Assembly: GCF_014905555.1 (NCBI RefSeq)
Contig: NZ_BNGS01000002.1
Span: 310,001 to 374,000 of the forward strand
Direction of reading: 5' to 3'
Source: Streptomyces sp. Y2F8-2
Lineage (GTDB): Bacteria > Actinomycetota > Actinomycetes > Streptomycetales > Streptomycetaceae
DNA length: 64,000 bases
A program made the position numbers and the translations under genes. Below are positions 47,485 through 55,234 of the stretch, piece after piece. The notes under the pieces were generated by a model, which worked only from the letters and a program-made list of their open reading frames with translations, had not been told where the DNA came from and made no database searches. Each line of letters opens with the position of its first letter. The first letter of the stretch is position 1.

Positions 47485-48348
47485 ATGCAAGCCCTGATCG
47501 TTCTCATCGTCGTGATCGGTCTTCTGGCCGTCCTGGCCCTCGCCCTGTCCGTGAAGGTCGTCAAGCAGTACGAGAAGGGAGTGCTGTTCCGCTTCGGCCG
47601 ACTCGCCGGAACACGCTCCCCGGGACTGCGGTTCATCATCCCGTTCGTCGACGCCCTGTACCGGGTGTCGCTGCGGGTCGTCACCATGCCGATCCAGTCC
47701 CAGGGCATCATCACCCGGGACAACGTGAGCGTGGACGTGTCGGCGGTCGCCTACTTCCGGGTCGTCGACGCCGTGAAGTCGGTCGTCGCCGTGGAGAACG
47801 TCAACGCGGCGATCAACCAGATCGCCCAGACCACCCTGCGGAAGGTCGTCGGCCGGCACACGCTCGACGAGACGCTGTCGGAGACGGACCGTATCAACCT
47901 GGACATCCGCCAGATCCTGGACGTCACCACCGTCGACTGGGGTGTGCAGGTCACCCTGGTCGAGCTCAAGGACATCCAGCTGCCCGACACCATGAAGCGC
48001 GCCATGGCCCGCCAGGCCGAGGCCGAGCGGGAGAAGCGAGCGAAGATCATCAACGCGGAGGGTGAGTCCCTGGCCGCAGCCGCGCTCGGCGACGCCTCGG
48101 ACACCATGATGGCCCACCCCCTGGCGCTTCAACTGCGCAATCTCCAGAGCCTGGTGGAGATCGGTGTCGACCAGAACACCACCGTCGTCTTCCCGGCCCC
48201 CCTCATGAGCACGATCGGCGAGCTCGGCTCCTTCCTCGCCCGGGAAACCGCTGCCGCCGCACCCGCCGCGGCAGCGCCACCGGCCGGCACCGGCCGCACC
48301 CACACGTCCCTCAGCCCGGCAGGCAGCGCGCCCGGCACCGCGGCGTGA
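47485..48348 (+). CDS. SPFH/band-7 slipin-type membrane protein
   Basis: 287 residues. One N-terminal membrane helix (ALIVLIVVIGLLAVLALALS) then the band-7 domain: VVKQYEKGVLFRFGRLAGTR, GLRFIIPFVDALYRVSLRVV, DNVSVDVSAVAYFRVVDAVK and IRQILDVTTVDWGVQVTLVE, a coiled-coil AMARQAEAEREKRAKIINAE and a Pro/Ala-rich tail. Slipins oligomerise and organise membrane domains. GAGGAG lies six bases before the ATG. No NfeD partner gene is nearby; the GNAT-AAA+ gene is 119 bp downstream. Confidence 0.92.
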   Translation: MQALIVLIVVIGLLAVLALALSVKVVKQYEKGVLFRFGRLAGTRSPGLRFIIPFVDALYRVSLRVVTMPIQSQGIITRDNVSVDVSAVAYFRVVDAVKSVVAVENVNAAINQIAQTTLRKVVGRHTLDETLSETDRINLDIRQILDVTTVDWGVQVTLVELKDIQLPDTMKRAMARQAEAEREKRAKIINAEGESLAAAALGDASDTMMAHPLALQLRNLQSLVEIGVDQNTTVVFPAPLMSTIGELGSFLARETAAAAPAAAAPPAGTGRTHTSLSPAGSAPGTAA

Positions 48349-48467
48349 AGCCGACTACGGCCCGAGCGATCCGTGGCACCAGGGAGGATTCGTGACCGTC
48401 GCCTGTCGCGCGCATCCTCCGGGCACCGGCTGATGATGGGGGTACGGCCGAACACGCGGAGCTGATC

Positions 48468-49736
48468 ATGACGGGTTGGCGGGTCAGGGACTACACCCAG
48501 GACGATCTCGAAGCGGTGATCCGTGTCGACATGCAGAGCGGCACGACCGAGGAGCCGCCGCTCTTCCCACTCTCGGACGCCGTGACGGCCCTCCAGACCC
48601 GCCACCCGGCCGTGGTGGCCACGGCCGACGACGTGCTGATCGGCGCCGCGGTAAGCAGGGTGGAGGGCGAACGGGCATGGATCCTGCGCATCTGCATGGC
48701 GCCCACCTGGCGGCAGCGCGGGCTGGGCAGTGCCCTGATCACCGCCCTTGAGCAACGCGTCTTCGCCGCCGGCGTCCGCGCGGTGCACGCCGCCCTGCCC
48801 GAGGGCGAGACCGGTGCCACCGCCCTGCGCAATTGCGACTTCGGCGCCCGCCCCGGGCTGGTCTTCTTCGAGAAACGCGGACCGGTGACCCCGCAGTCGG
48901 CCGGCACGCTGTCCTCGCTCGGAGCGGAGCTGCCGCCAGGGGGGCTCTGGCAGAAGGTCGCGGGCATGCAACGGGAGAAGCAGCTCATCGAGCGGCGCCT
49001 GGTCCTGCCGCTGGCCCATCCCGAACTGGCCGCCCAGCACGGAGTGGAACCGCCACGGGCGGTGATGCTGTTCGGCCCGCCCGGGACCGGCAAGAGCACG
49101 TTCGCGCACGCGATCGCCAGCCGCCTGGGATGGCCCTTCCTAGAGCTGTTCCCCGCCCGTCTGGCCGCCGAGTACGGCCTGGCGACCGGGCTGAACCGGC
49201 GCTTCGACGAGATCGCCCGGCTCGACCACGTCCTCGTCTTCATCGACGAGGTCGAGGAGGTCGCCGGCGAACGCGGCGGCGCGGACGCGACCGCCGTCGG
49301 CGTCGTCAACGAACTGCTCAAGGCGATCGTCCGGTTCCGAAGCCAGGACGGACGGCTGCTCGTCTGCGCCACGAACAACGTGACCACGCTCGACTCCGCG
49401 TTCCTGCGGCACGGCCGCTTCGACTACGTGCTGCCGATCGGCCCTCCCGACCACACCGCCAGGACCGCACTGTGGGAGAGCTACCTGGCCCGAGCGGGCA
49501 CGCGGGCCGACAGCGCGGTACTCGCGTCCGCCAGTGAGGGGTTCACCCCCGCCGACATCGCCCACGCGGCGCGTACCGTCTCCCAGGCCCAGTTCGAGCG
49601 CACCTTCGACACCGGAACCCGGACCACCCCCACCACCGACGACTACCTGGACACGATCTGCGACACCAAGCCCACGGTCAGCGCTGCCATGGCCCGGGAA
49701 TTCGCCCAGCAGACGGAGGAGTTCGCCCGCATCTAG
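48468..49736 (+). CDS. GNAT acetyltransferase - AAA+ ATPase fusion
   Basis: 422 residues. Residues 1-140 are a GNAT domain (WILRICMAPTWRQRGLGSAL with the acetyl-CoA loop RQRGLG). Residues 150-400 are an FtsH/Cdc48-like AAA+ domain: Walker A GPPGTGKST (203-211), Walker B VLVFIDEVEE (255-264), sensor LLVCATNN and arginine-finger segment FLRHGRFDYV. No membrane helix. GGAG precedes the ATG by six bases. The AAA part resembles small 26S-protease-regulatory-like ATPases. Both active-site regions look intact. Confidence 0.85.
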   Translation: MTGWRVRDYTQDDLEAVIRVDMQSGTTEEPPLFPLSDAVTALQTRHPAVVATADDVLIGAAVSRVEGERAWILRICMAPTWRQRGLGSALITALEQRVFAAGVRAVHAALPEGETGATALRNCDFGARPGLVFFEKRGPVTPQSAGTLSSLGAELPPGGLWQKVAGMQREKQLIERRLVLPLAHPELAAQHGVEPPRAVMLFGPPGTGKSTFAHAIASRLGWPFLELFPARLAAEYGLATGLNRRFDEIARLDHVLVFIDEVEEVAGERGGADATAVGVVNELLKAIVRFRSQDGRLLVCATNNVTTLDSAFLRHGRFDYVLPIGPPDHTARTALWESYLARAGTRADSAVLASASEGFTPADIAHAARTVSQAQFERTFDTGTRTTPTTDDYLDTICDTKPTVSAAMAREFAQQTEEFARI

Positions 49737-49775
49737 CGTCCAGGCCGGGTGGGGAGTCGATCTGCGACGGACGTG

Positions 49776-50261
49776 TCAGGCCGGCGTAGGTGGCGTGTCG
49801 CTGCCCGTTTCGATGAGGATCTGCCTGGCCTCGGTGACGTTTTCGGCCCGTACGGCCCTGGCCATCGCGGCGCGTGCCGCGTCGGGCGACGTGTCCGGAG
49901 GAACCAGCAACAGAGAGAAAAGGTCCCCTTCGCCTCGGGTGATGAGGACGGTGTCGTCACCGACCGGGAAGGAGTCGATGTGCACGACCCGGTCGTCGAC
50001 CATCACCCGGGTCGGCAGTTCGTCCCAGGCGCTGCCGTCCAGACCGACCCGGGTGACAGGCCCGAGATGCTCGGTCAACGCGGAGATCAGCGAGGGAAGC
50101 TCGGCACCGATGTCCCGGGACCGCGGCCACCATGCGCCGTCCAGGATTCCCTCGCGTGCGTGGGTGGTCTCCAGTCGCAGCAGGGCCGTTCCGGGTTTCA
50201 CCGACCGGTGCACGGCGTCCGGCAGGAGCCTGGGGAAGTCGGGGGTGTCTGAGCCTGCCAT
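49776..50261 (-). CDS. DUF5994 family protein C
   Basis: 161 residues, the most divergent paralogue. ILDGAWWPRSRDIGAELPSL, HLGPVTRVGLDGSAWDELPT and LFSLLLVPPDTSPDAARAAM keep the family frame. It is convergent with the GNAT-AAA+ gene. Its promoter region has the GGAGTACCG box of the DUF5994 leader but not the 33-nt block. Confidence 0.78.
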   Translation of the reverse strand: MAGSDTPDFPRLLPDAVHRSVKPGTALLRLETTHAREGILDGAWWPRSRDIGAELPSLISALTEHLGPVTRVGLDGSAWDELPTRVMVDDRVVHIDSFPVGDDTVLITRGEGDLFSLLLVPPDTSPDAARAAMARAVRAENVTEARQILIETGSDTPPTPA

Positions 50262-50329
50262 GGTGTCCGCCCGTCCGCAGAGAGCAGTGCGACCGCACGG
50301 CGTGCGACCACGATACGACCCTGCTACCT

Positions 50330-50344
50330 CACGGTACTCCGCAC
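50330..50344 (-). promoter_or_regulatory. GTGCGGAGTACCGTG box upstream of DUF5994 gene C
   Basis: The minus strand reads GTGCGGAGTACCGTG, the same 15 nt as in copy B (46656-46670), here 68 nt before the start codon. GGAGTA may be a -10 element; no clear -35 is seen. Confidence 0.55.
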
Positions 50345-50393
50345 GACGCGCCCGCGAGCGCTTCGCCGCAGGCGCGGTTGCGGAAACAGGCAA

Positions 50394-50421
50394 CGGCTCC
50401 GGCGTATACCCGCCGGAGCCG
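50394..50421 (-). terminator. Hairpin downstream of the 50545-51069 gene
   Basis: CGGCTCCGGCG (50394-50404) pairs perfectly with CGCCGGAGCCG (50411-50421) around a six-base loop. On the minus strand the stem is followed by TTGCCTGTTTCC. It should end the two-gene transcript coming from 51612. Confidence 0.7.
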
Positions 50422-50544
50422 CCCTTCCGGGTCATTGCACGTGAGCGTGCGCCGACCCGCTTTCCAGGTTACGTCAAAGGGACTAATCCGCCATAAGCAA
50501 TCCTTGCGAGGGTTCACTTCGGTCCGAGAAGCCGACGCGGCGGT

Positions 50545-51069
50545 TCAGCCACGCCCTTCCTCTTCCGTCTCCATCTGCCGGATCCCCTGGTGCGTCAGCG
50601 TGATCATCCCGGGCGTGTTGCCCCTCTCCCAGTCCACGACGACCCAGCCTTCACCTGCCAGGTACATACAGGCAGCGGCCATGTCCTGCTCAGGGATACC
50701 CAGGTCCGTGCGGAGCTTCGCCCCATCGACACCCAGGAGGCGATTGCCCTCGGCGGCCTGGTACAGAGCCTGCATGATCCTCTCGCGGTACGTCTTCCGG
50801 TCCCGCAACATCGCCATGACGCGCCTTCCTCTACTGCCCACGGTCGGGCCGAAGCCGATGTCATCCGCGGTCGCCGTCGCGGTGGGGCGCGTCGGAACGG
50901 TCGCATCCACCGACCGACGGTGTCTCCGGGGCCGACGCCCGATCCCCGGCAGAACATCGCTGTAGTGGAAGGCAGCGATCCGTTCGGCGTGCTGGCCGTT
51001 GAGCCGGTGGATCAGAACGACTCCGACGGCGATCAGGACGAGCAGCACGGCCACGGCGATGACGAGCAT
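50545..51069 (-). CDS. Membrane-anchored protein with C-terminal winged-helix-like domain
   Basis: 174 residues, family not recognised. N-terminal membrane helix (MLVIAVAVLLVLIAVGVVLI), a basic linker (IGRRPRRHRRS), and a C-terminal domain ALYQAAEGNRLLGVDGAKLR, TDLGIPEQDMAAACMYLAGE, GMITLTHQGIRQME with the shape of a winged helix. GGAGGTGA lies before the ATG, inside the end of the upstream DUF5994 gene, which stops 6 bp away, so the pair is an operon. Confidence 0.7.
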   Translation of the reverse strand: MLVIAVAVLLVLIAVGVVLIHRLNGQHAERIAAFHYSDVLPGIGRRPRRHRRSVDATVPTRPTATATADDIGFGPTVGSRGRRVMAMLRDRKTYRERIMQALYQAAEGNRLLGVDGAKLRTDLGIPEQDMAAACMYLAGEGWVVVDWERGNTPGMITLTHQGIRQMETEEEGRG

Positions 51070-51075
51070 GGGATC

Positions 51076-51612
51076 TCACCTCCGCCGACCGGCGGGCGAA
51101 GGCCCTGCCGAGCCGATGGGCCGGGGCAGGGACGACGGTCGACCTGCTCCGCCGTCGGCCTCCCAGGCTTCTTCCCTGTTTCGTGCATCGATCCTGTCTG
51201 CTGCTTGCTCCCGGGCCGAGGCATCGACGCCGTCGCCGACCATCAACTGCGCGGCGGCATCCGCACCGGTTTCCGGCGGAATCACCAGCACGTCCCGGCG
51301 GCCGTCAGCGGAGAAAAGAGTGAGTCTGTGGGGATCCTGCTCCTCGGTGGACCAGCCCACCTGCACGGTGCGCCCGGCGTAGGACACCCAGTGCGGCAGG
51401 ACGGGCCAGTAGGCCGGGTGCACGGTGACACCCGTGATACGACCCCAGAGATCGCCCAATGCGGCCGTCAACGACGGCAGCTCACGGGTGAAGGCACGGG
51501 AGCGAGGCCACCACATACCGTCCAGCCCGCCCGGCGCGGGCGTCAGGGACAGCCGGGCCGGCTGCGGCGGCGCACATCTGATCGATGTCGTACGGTCAAT
51601 GGTCACAGCCAT
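51076..51612 (-). CDS. DUF5994 family protein D
   Basis: 178 residues. LDGMWWPRSRAFTRELPSLT, LGDLWGRITGVTVHPAYWPV and RRDVLVIPPETGADAAAQLM match the other three paralogues. First gene of an operon with the membrane-anchored winged-helix protein. Its leader holds a diverged copy of the DUF5994 element ending 47 nt before the start. Confidence 0.82.
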   Translation of the reverse strand: MAVTIDRTTSIRCAPPQPARLSLTPAPGGLDGMWWPRSRAFTRELPSLTAALGDLWGRITGVTVHPAYWPVLPHWVSYAGRTVQVGWSTEEQDPHRLTLFSADGRRDVLVIPPETGADAAAQLMVGDGVDASAREQAADRIDARNREEAWEADGGAGRPSSLPRPIGSAGPSPAGRRR

Positions 51613-51659
51613 GGCGCGGACCTGTCCCCGGGCTCGTGGGTGCGGCCCGGCGCTGTCGA

Positions 51660-51728
51660 TCACCGGGAACGGCACCCGCGTCGGAGCCGGTGCGCGAAGA
51701 ACTCCCGGTGTCTTCAACACTACTCCGC
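51660..51728 (-). promoter_or_regulatory. DUF5994 leader element, copy D (diverged)
   Basis: The minus strand reads GCGGAGTAGTG and later CGCACCGGCTCCGACGCGGG, then CGTTCCCGGTGA, matching copies A and B in order and spacing with scattered changes. It ends 47 nt before the start codon of gene D. Confidence 0.6.
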
Positions 51729-51802
51729 TAACCGGTCCGAAAAGCCCGGGATGACCAGGCAGTTTCCTACCTTCAGGACCTGGTCGCTGGTGCCGATGCC
51801 GG

Positions 51803-52780
51803 TCAGAGCCAGTCCTTGCGCTTGAACGTCAGATACAGCAATGCGGACAGGATCACGATGACTGCGGCGGAGGTGATGAATCCCGACTCGCGGCCGAAAC
51901 CGGGATAGGGGAGGTTCTGGCCGTAGTAGCCGGTGATCGCGGTGGGTACGGCGATGATCGCGGCCCAGCTCGTCACCTTCTTCATGATCAGGTTCATGCG
52001 ATTGGCCTGGACCGAGAGGTTCGTCTCCATGACCGAGGCCACCAGGTCCCGCAGCGATTCCGTCCACTCGGTGGCACGCAGCACGTGGTCGTAGACGTCC
52101 TGGTAGTACGGGGCGAGAGGGTCGTTGATCAGGTGCAGGCCGGGGCGCATGAGGGTGTTGACCACCTCACGCATCGGGAGCACGACGCGGCGCAGCTGGA
52201 CGAGCGACTTACGCAGTGCGAAAACCCGGCGCTGCACGGCTTCGATCTCACGGCGCCCGGCCGCGAAGAGCAGACCCTCCAGCTCCTCGACGCTGTCGTC
52301 CAACTGCTGGACCGCGGCGAAGTGTCCGTCCACGAGATGGTCGAGCAGACCGTGCAGCAGGAATCCGACGCCGTGGTCGGCCAGGTCCGGGCTCTCGTCC
52401 CAGCGGGCGACGACGTCCTCGATGTCGAGGCCGTCGTCCTTGCGGACGGTGATCATGGCCTGACTGGTGAGGAATACGGCGATCTCGCTGTACGTCAGTT
52501 CCGCACCGTCCGGGCTGACGGTCACGGCGTAGGCGCTGAGGAACTCGTGGGTGCGATAGCGGTCGAGTTTCGGCCGCTGTCCATGGTGAGCGGCATCCTC
52601 CAGAGCCAGTTCGTGGATGCCGAACTCCTGACCGAGCATGGTGAGTTCAGCGGCTCCGGGCCGGTGCAGGTCCAGCCACAGGACCGACGCCGGATCAGCG
52701 AGATGCGCAGAGACGTCACTGGCGGGAAAGCCCTCCAGGACCAGAGTGCCGTCGTGATACAGCCGGGTACGCGTCACCAT
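51803..52780 (-). CDS. corA: CorA-family divalent metal transporter
   Basis: 325 residues. A cytoplasmic alpha/beta domain and long helices (LRKSLVQLRRVVLPMREVVN) lead to two C-terminal membrane helices; the loop after the first reads TGYYGQNLPYPGFG, where classical CorA has GMN. It ends in the basic FKRKDWL. CorA pentamers move Mg2+, Co2+ or Ni2+; the GQN variant may change selectivity. The ATG at 52780 has no ribosome site, so the start or mode of initiation is unsure. Confidence 0.88.
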   Translation of the reverse strand: MVTRTRLYHDGTLVLEGFPASDVSAHLADPASVLWLDLHRPGAAELTMLGQEFGIHELALEDAAHHGQRPKLDRYRTHEFLSAYAVTVSPDGAELTYSEIAVFLTSQAMITVRKDDGLDIEDVVARWDESPDLADHGVGFLLHGLLDHLVDGHFAAVQQLDDSVEELEGLLFAAGRREIEAVQRRVFALRKSLVQLRRVVLPMREVVNTLMRPGLHLINDPLAPYYQDVYDHVLRATEWTESLRDLVASVMETNLSVQANRMNLIMKKVTSWAAIIAVPTAITGYYGQNLPYPGFGRESGFITSAAVIVILSALLYLTFKRKDWL

Positions 52781-53028
52781 GGCCCGAGGCTAGTGTCTTA
52801 TACCCCTGTCATGCCGCTTCGCCCCGATTGCCAGCGCGGCAGGTTCATCGACAGCAGCCACCCTCCGTGGGGGCCTTACGTCAAAGCCCGCGACATCCGG
52901 AGCTCCGACCGACGAGCATCGGGTGCCGGTCCGAAGGCAGGGATGTGGGTACCCGGCCGCCGCATCGCATCCGGCGTACACCGCACGACCGGATGCGGCC
53001 CGTCAGCCGGGAAGGACACTCCGAGACC

Positions 53029-54081
53029 ATGACCACGCATACCCCGCGCCGTCGCCCGCCTCCCCCCGCAGGTGGCAGTGATTTCGCCCGCCTGTCGAAG
53101 AAGATCGCCGAGGCCGGCCTGATGAACCGGCGCCCCGGCCACTACACCGTCCGGTCCATCGTCGTGGCCGTCGCCTACGCCGGGGGCTGGAGCGCGTTCG
53201 TCGTCATCGGCGCCGGGTGGTGGACCCTGGCGCTCGCCGCGTTCCTCGCCGTGATGTTCGGGCAGGTGGCTCTGCTCGCCCACGACGTCGCGCACCGCCA
53301 GGTCTTCCGCCGGCGCCGGCCCAGCGAAACGGCCGGCCGCATCGCCGGGGCCGCGATCGGGATGGGCTACGGATGGTGGCAGGACAAACACACCCGCCAC
53401 CACGCCAACCCCAACCACGAGGACCTCGACCCCGACATCGCCCCGGACCTGCTGGTGTGGTCCCAGGACCAGGCCCGCGCCGCGACCGGACTGCCGAGGA
53501 TCATCGGCCGTCGGCAGGCGTTCCTCTTCTTTCCCCTGCTCCTGCTCGAAGGGGTCAACCTTCATGTCTCCAGCGCGCGAGCACTGGGCAACCGCGCCCT
53601 GAAGAACCGCGCCCTGGACGGCACGCTGCTCTACGGGCACACCGCCGCCTACCTGACCGCAGTGTTCATCGTCCTCCCACCCGGCATGGCGATCGCGTTC
53701 CTGGCCGTCCACCAGTGCCTGTTCGGCCTGTACCTCGGTTGTCTGTTCGCCCCCAACCACAAGGGCATGCCGATCCTGACCGGCAAGGACCGCCCCGACT
53801 TCCTGCGCCGCCAGGTCCTCACCGCACGCAACGTACGCGGCAGTTGGTTCACCGACCTCGCCCTGGGCGGCCTGAACCACCAGATCGAACACCACCTGTT
53901 CCCCAGCATGCCCAGCCCGCACCTGCGCAGGGCCCGGCCCATCGTCCGCCGCTACTGCCAGGACTTGGGAGTCGACTATCTGGAAACCGGACTGATCGCC
54001 TCCTACCGGCAAGCACTCGCCAGCCTCCACCGAGCAGGAGCGCCACTGCGGCGAGCCCGTATCAGCAGCGCCCGAGCATGA
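53029..54081 (+). CDS. Membrane fatty acid desaturase (acyl-lipid type)
   Basis: 350 residues from the ATG at 53029 (GGAAGGACACT upstream). Three histidine boxes for the di-iron centre: HDVAHR, DKHTRHHANPNHE and LNHQIEHHLFPSMP. Four hydrophobic segments frame them. Proteins of this type introduce double bases into membrane lipid acyl chains, i.e. double bonds, using O2 and ferredoxin, and adapt membranes to cold or stress. Divergent from corA. The N-terminal 25 residues are Pro-rich. Confidence 0.9.
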   Translation: MTTHTPRRRPPPPAGGSDFARLSKKIAEAGLMNRRPGHYTVRSIVVAVAYAGGWSAFVVIGAGWWTLALAAFLAVMFGQVALLAHDVAHRQVFRRRRPSETAGRIAGAAIGMGYGWWQDKHTRHHANPNHEDLDPDIAPDLLVWSQDQARAATGLPRIIGRRQAFLFFPLLLLEGVNLHVSSARALGNRALKNRALDGTLLYGHTAAYLTAVFIVLPPGMAIAFLAVHQCLFGLYLGCLFAPNHKGMPILTGKDRPDFLRRQVLTARNVRGSWFTDLALGGLNHQIEHHLFPSMPSPHLRRARPIVRRYCQDLGVDYLETGLIASYRQALASLHRAGAPLRRARISSARA

Positions 54082-54617
54082 CGCACCGGCGCCGACGGTA
54101 GATGATCTCGCCGCCCTGTCTGAACCAGGAGGCAGTCCCGTCGAACCGCTTGCGTGAGTCGGCAGCTGTAACGCATCCAGATGCCCTTGCCGTACTCCAG
54201 CGCCTTGTCCCGGTGCCCGGCTGAAGTGATCCGGTGAGACCCAGCGGCTGGAACAGCCCCGTCGGCTTCCCGGCGCGGCTGCGTCGTCTTACGGCTCCCC
54301 TCCCAGATGGGCGCAATCGCAAATCCAGCGTCCCGCGAGCATCGCAGGAGCGCGCACTGTGTGCGGAGCCGAACGCGGTCATGCGCGCAAGCACAGTCGA
54401 GATCACAGCGAAGCGCCGCCGGAGCGCTCCGGCGGGGCTTCGTCTCATGGCTCCGAGCAGAAGCCCCGTCGGGGGATGGTTCCCGGAAGGGCTTCACTGC
54501 TTCGCCCTCTCTCACGCCGCTGTCACGAACTGAGCGGACACCCGCGAACCATAGGGATCTGACCTGCAATTTTATGCGCGCCCCGGAGCGGCTGGACACC
54601 CATGGACGATCGTTACG
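54082..54617. other. Stretch without a recognisable gene
   Basis: 536 bp. Several open frames exist on both strands but none has a recognisable motif or ribosome site. On the minus strand around 54160-54230 a short piece reads RDKALEYGKGIWMRYSCRLT, which could be a fragment of a former gene; I cannot name it. Confidence 0.4.
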
Positions 54618-54745
54618 ACCTGTGCCAGGTGGTACCCAGTGAGGGTCCCAGGATCAGGACGGGAGCCTCTTCTGGCCCGTCAAAGCGGTATTGCAGGGTG
54701 TTCGACGGTGTCTCACTCACGCCCCAGACCCTCTCACGTCTCACG
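54618..54745 (-). pseudogene. Truncated second copy of the pcaL 5' end (right direct repeat)
   Basis: The minus strand reads, from a GTG at 54720, SETPSNTLQYRFDGPEEAPV then LILGPSLGTTWH, and then leaves the family. It matches 33588-33715 over 128 bp with eight differences, most of them silent or conservative. Sequence beyond 54745 differs from that beyond 33715, where the IS110-type element begins. Confidence 0.88.
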
Positions 54746-54984
54746 AAATCTCACACGGCCGGGGGAACCCGGCGGCTGCGGGCTCTCACAGCACGACACG
54801 CCGGCACCGCCGGAACCCTCGTGGGTCCGAGTACGAGTTCTCCCGCGCGTACGTGCGACCGATGCGAGAGGGCGTCCTCCTGGCTCCGCACCCTCCCCAG
54901 TCCCTGCGCCGCAGAGCTTGCGTCTTCGGCACGGCTTCGCGCTCACCGCAGGCACCCACGTGATCCTCGACAACGCGCACCACA

Positions 54985-55170
54985 AGATCCCTCGCCCGCT
55001 ACGCGCTCAACCCCGAGGTCCCCACGCGCCTCGCCGCACAGGTCTTCGCCCACCTGACCGAACCGGACCTGGTGTTCTTCCTGGATATCGGCGCCCGCGA
55101 AGCCCTCGCCCGCAAGGGCTCCTTCACCTCCCTGGAAACCGGCCACTCCGGCGGCGGCGACGAGGACTAA
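54985..55170 (+). pseudogene. C-terminal remnant of a P-loop nucleoside/thymidylate kinase-like gene
   Basis: The frame ending in TAA at 55168 reads SLARYALNPEVPTRLAAQVF, AHLTEPDLVFFLDIGAREAL and ARKGSFTSLETGHSGG. PDLVFFLDI followed by ALARKG is the pattern of the catalytic core of nucleoside and thymidylate kinases. No P-loop half is found upstream. Assignment is tentative. Confidence 0.4.
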
Positions 55171-55234
55171 CGGCGGCCACGTACCCGACGCCCTGGCGGC
55201 GTACATGGCCCAGCCGCACTGGCCGTACCTGGGG

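Noticed and set aside
52781..52830. SigB-type promoter (GGGTAT) before corA
   Set aside because: GGGGTATAAG is present on the minus strand but no -35 GTTT-like element at the right distance, so no call was made.
53217..54101. Large alternative frame inside the desaturase gene
   Set aside because: Pro/Arg-rich, no motif; the desaturase frame carries all three histidine boxes.
54062..54599. Minus-strand open frames after the desaturase gene
   Set aside because: Basic, low-complexity translations without a ribosome site or motif; described only as a gene-free stretch.
33588..54745. tRNA-associated attachment site for the 21-kb island
   Set aside because: No tRNA gene or integrase gene was found at either repeat; the repeats are pcaL coding sequence.
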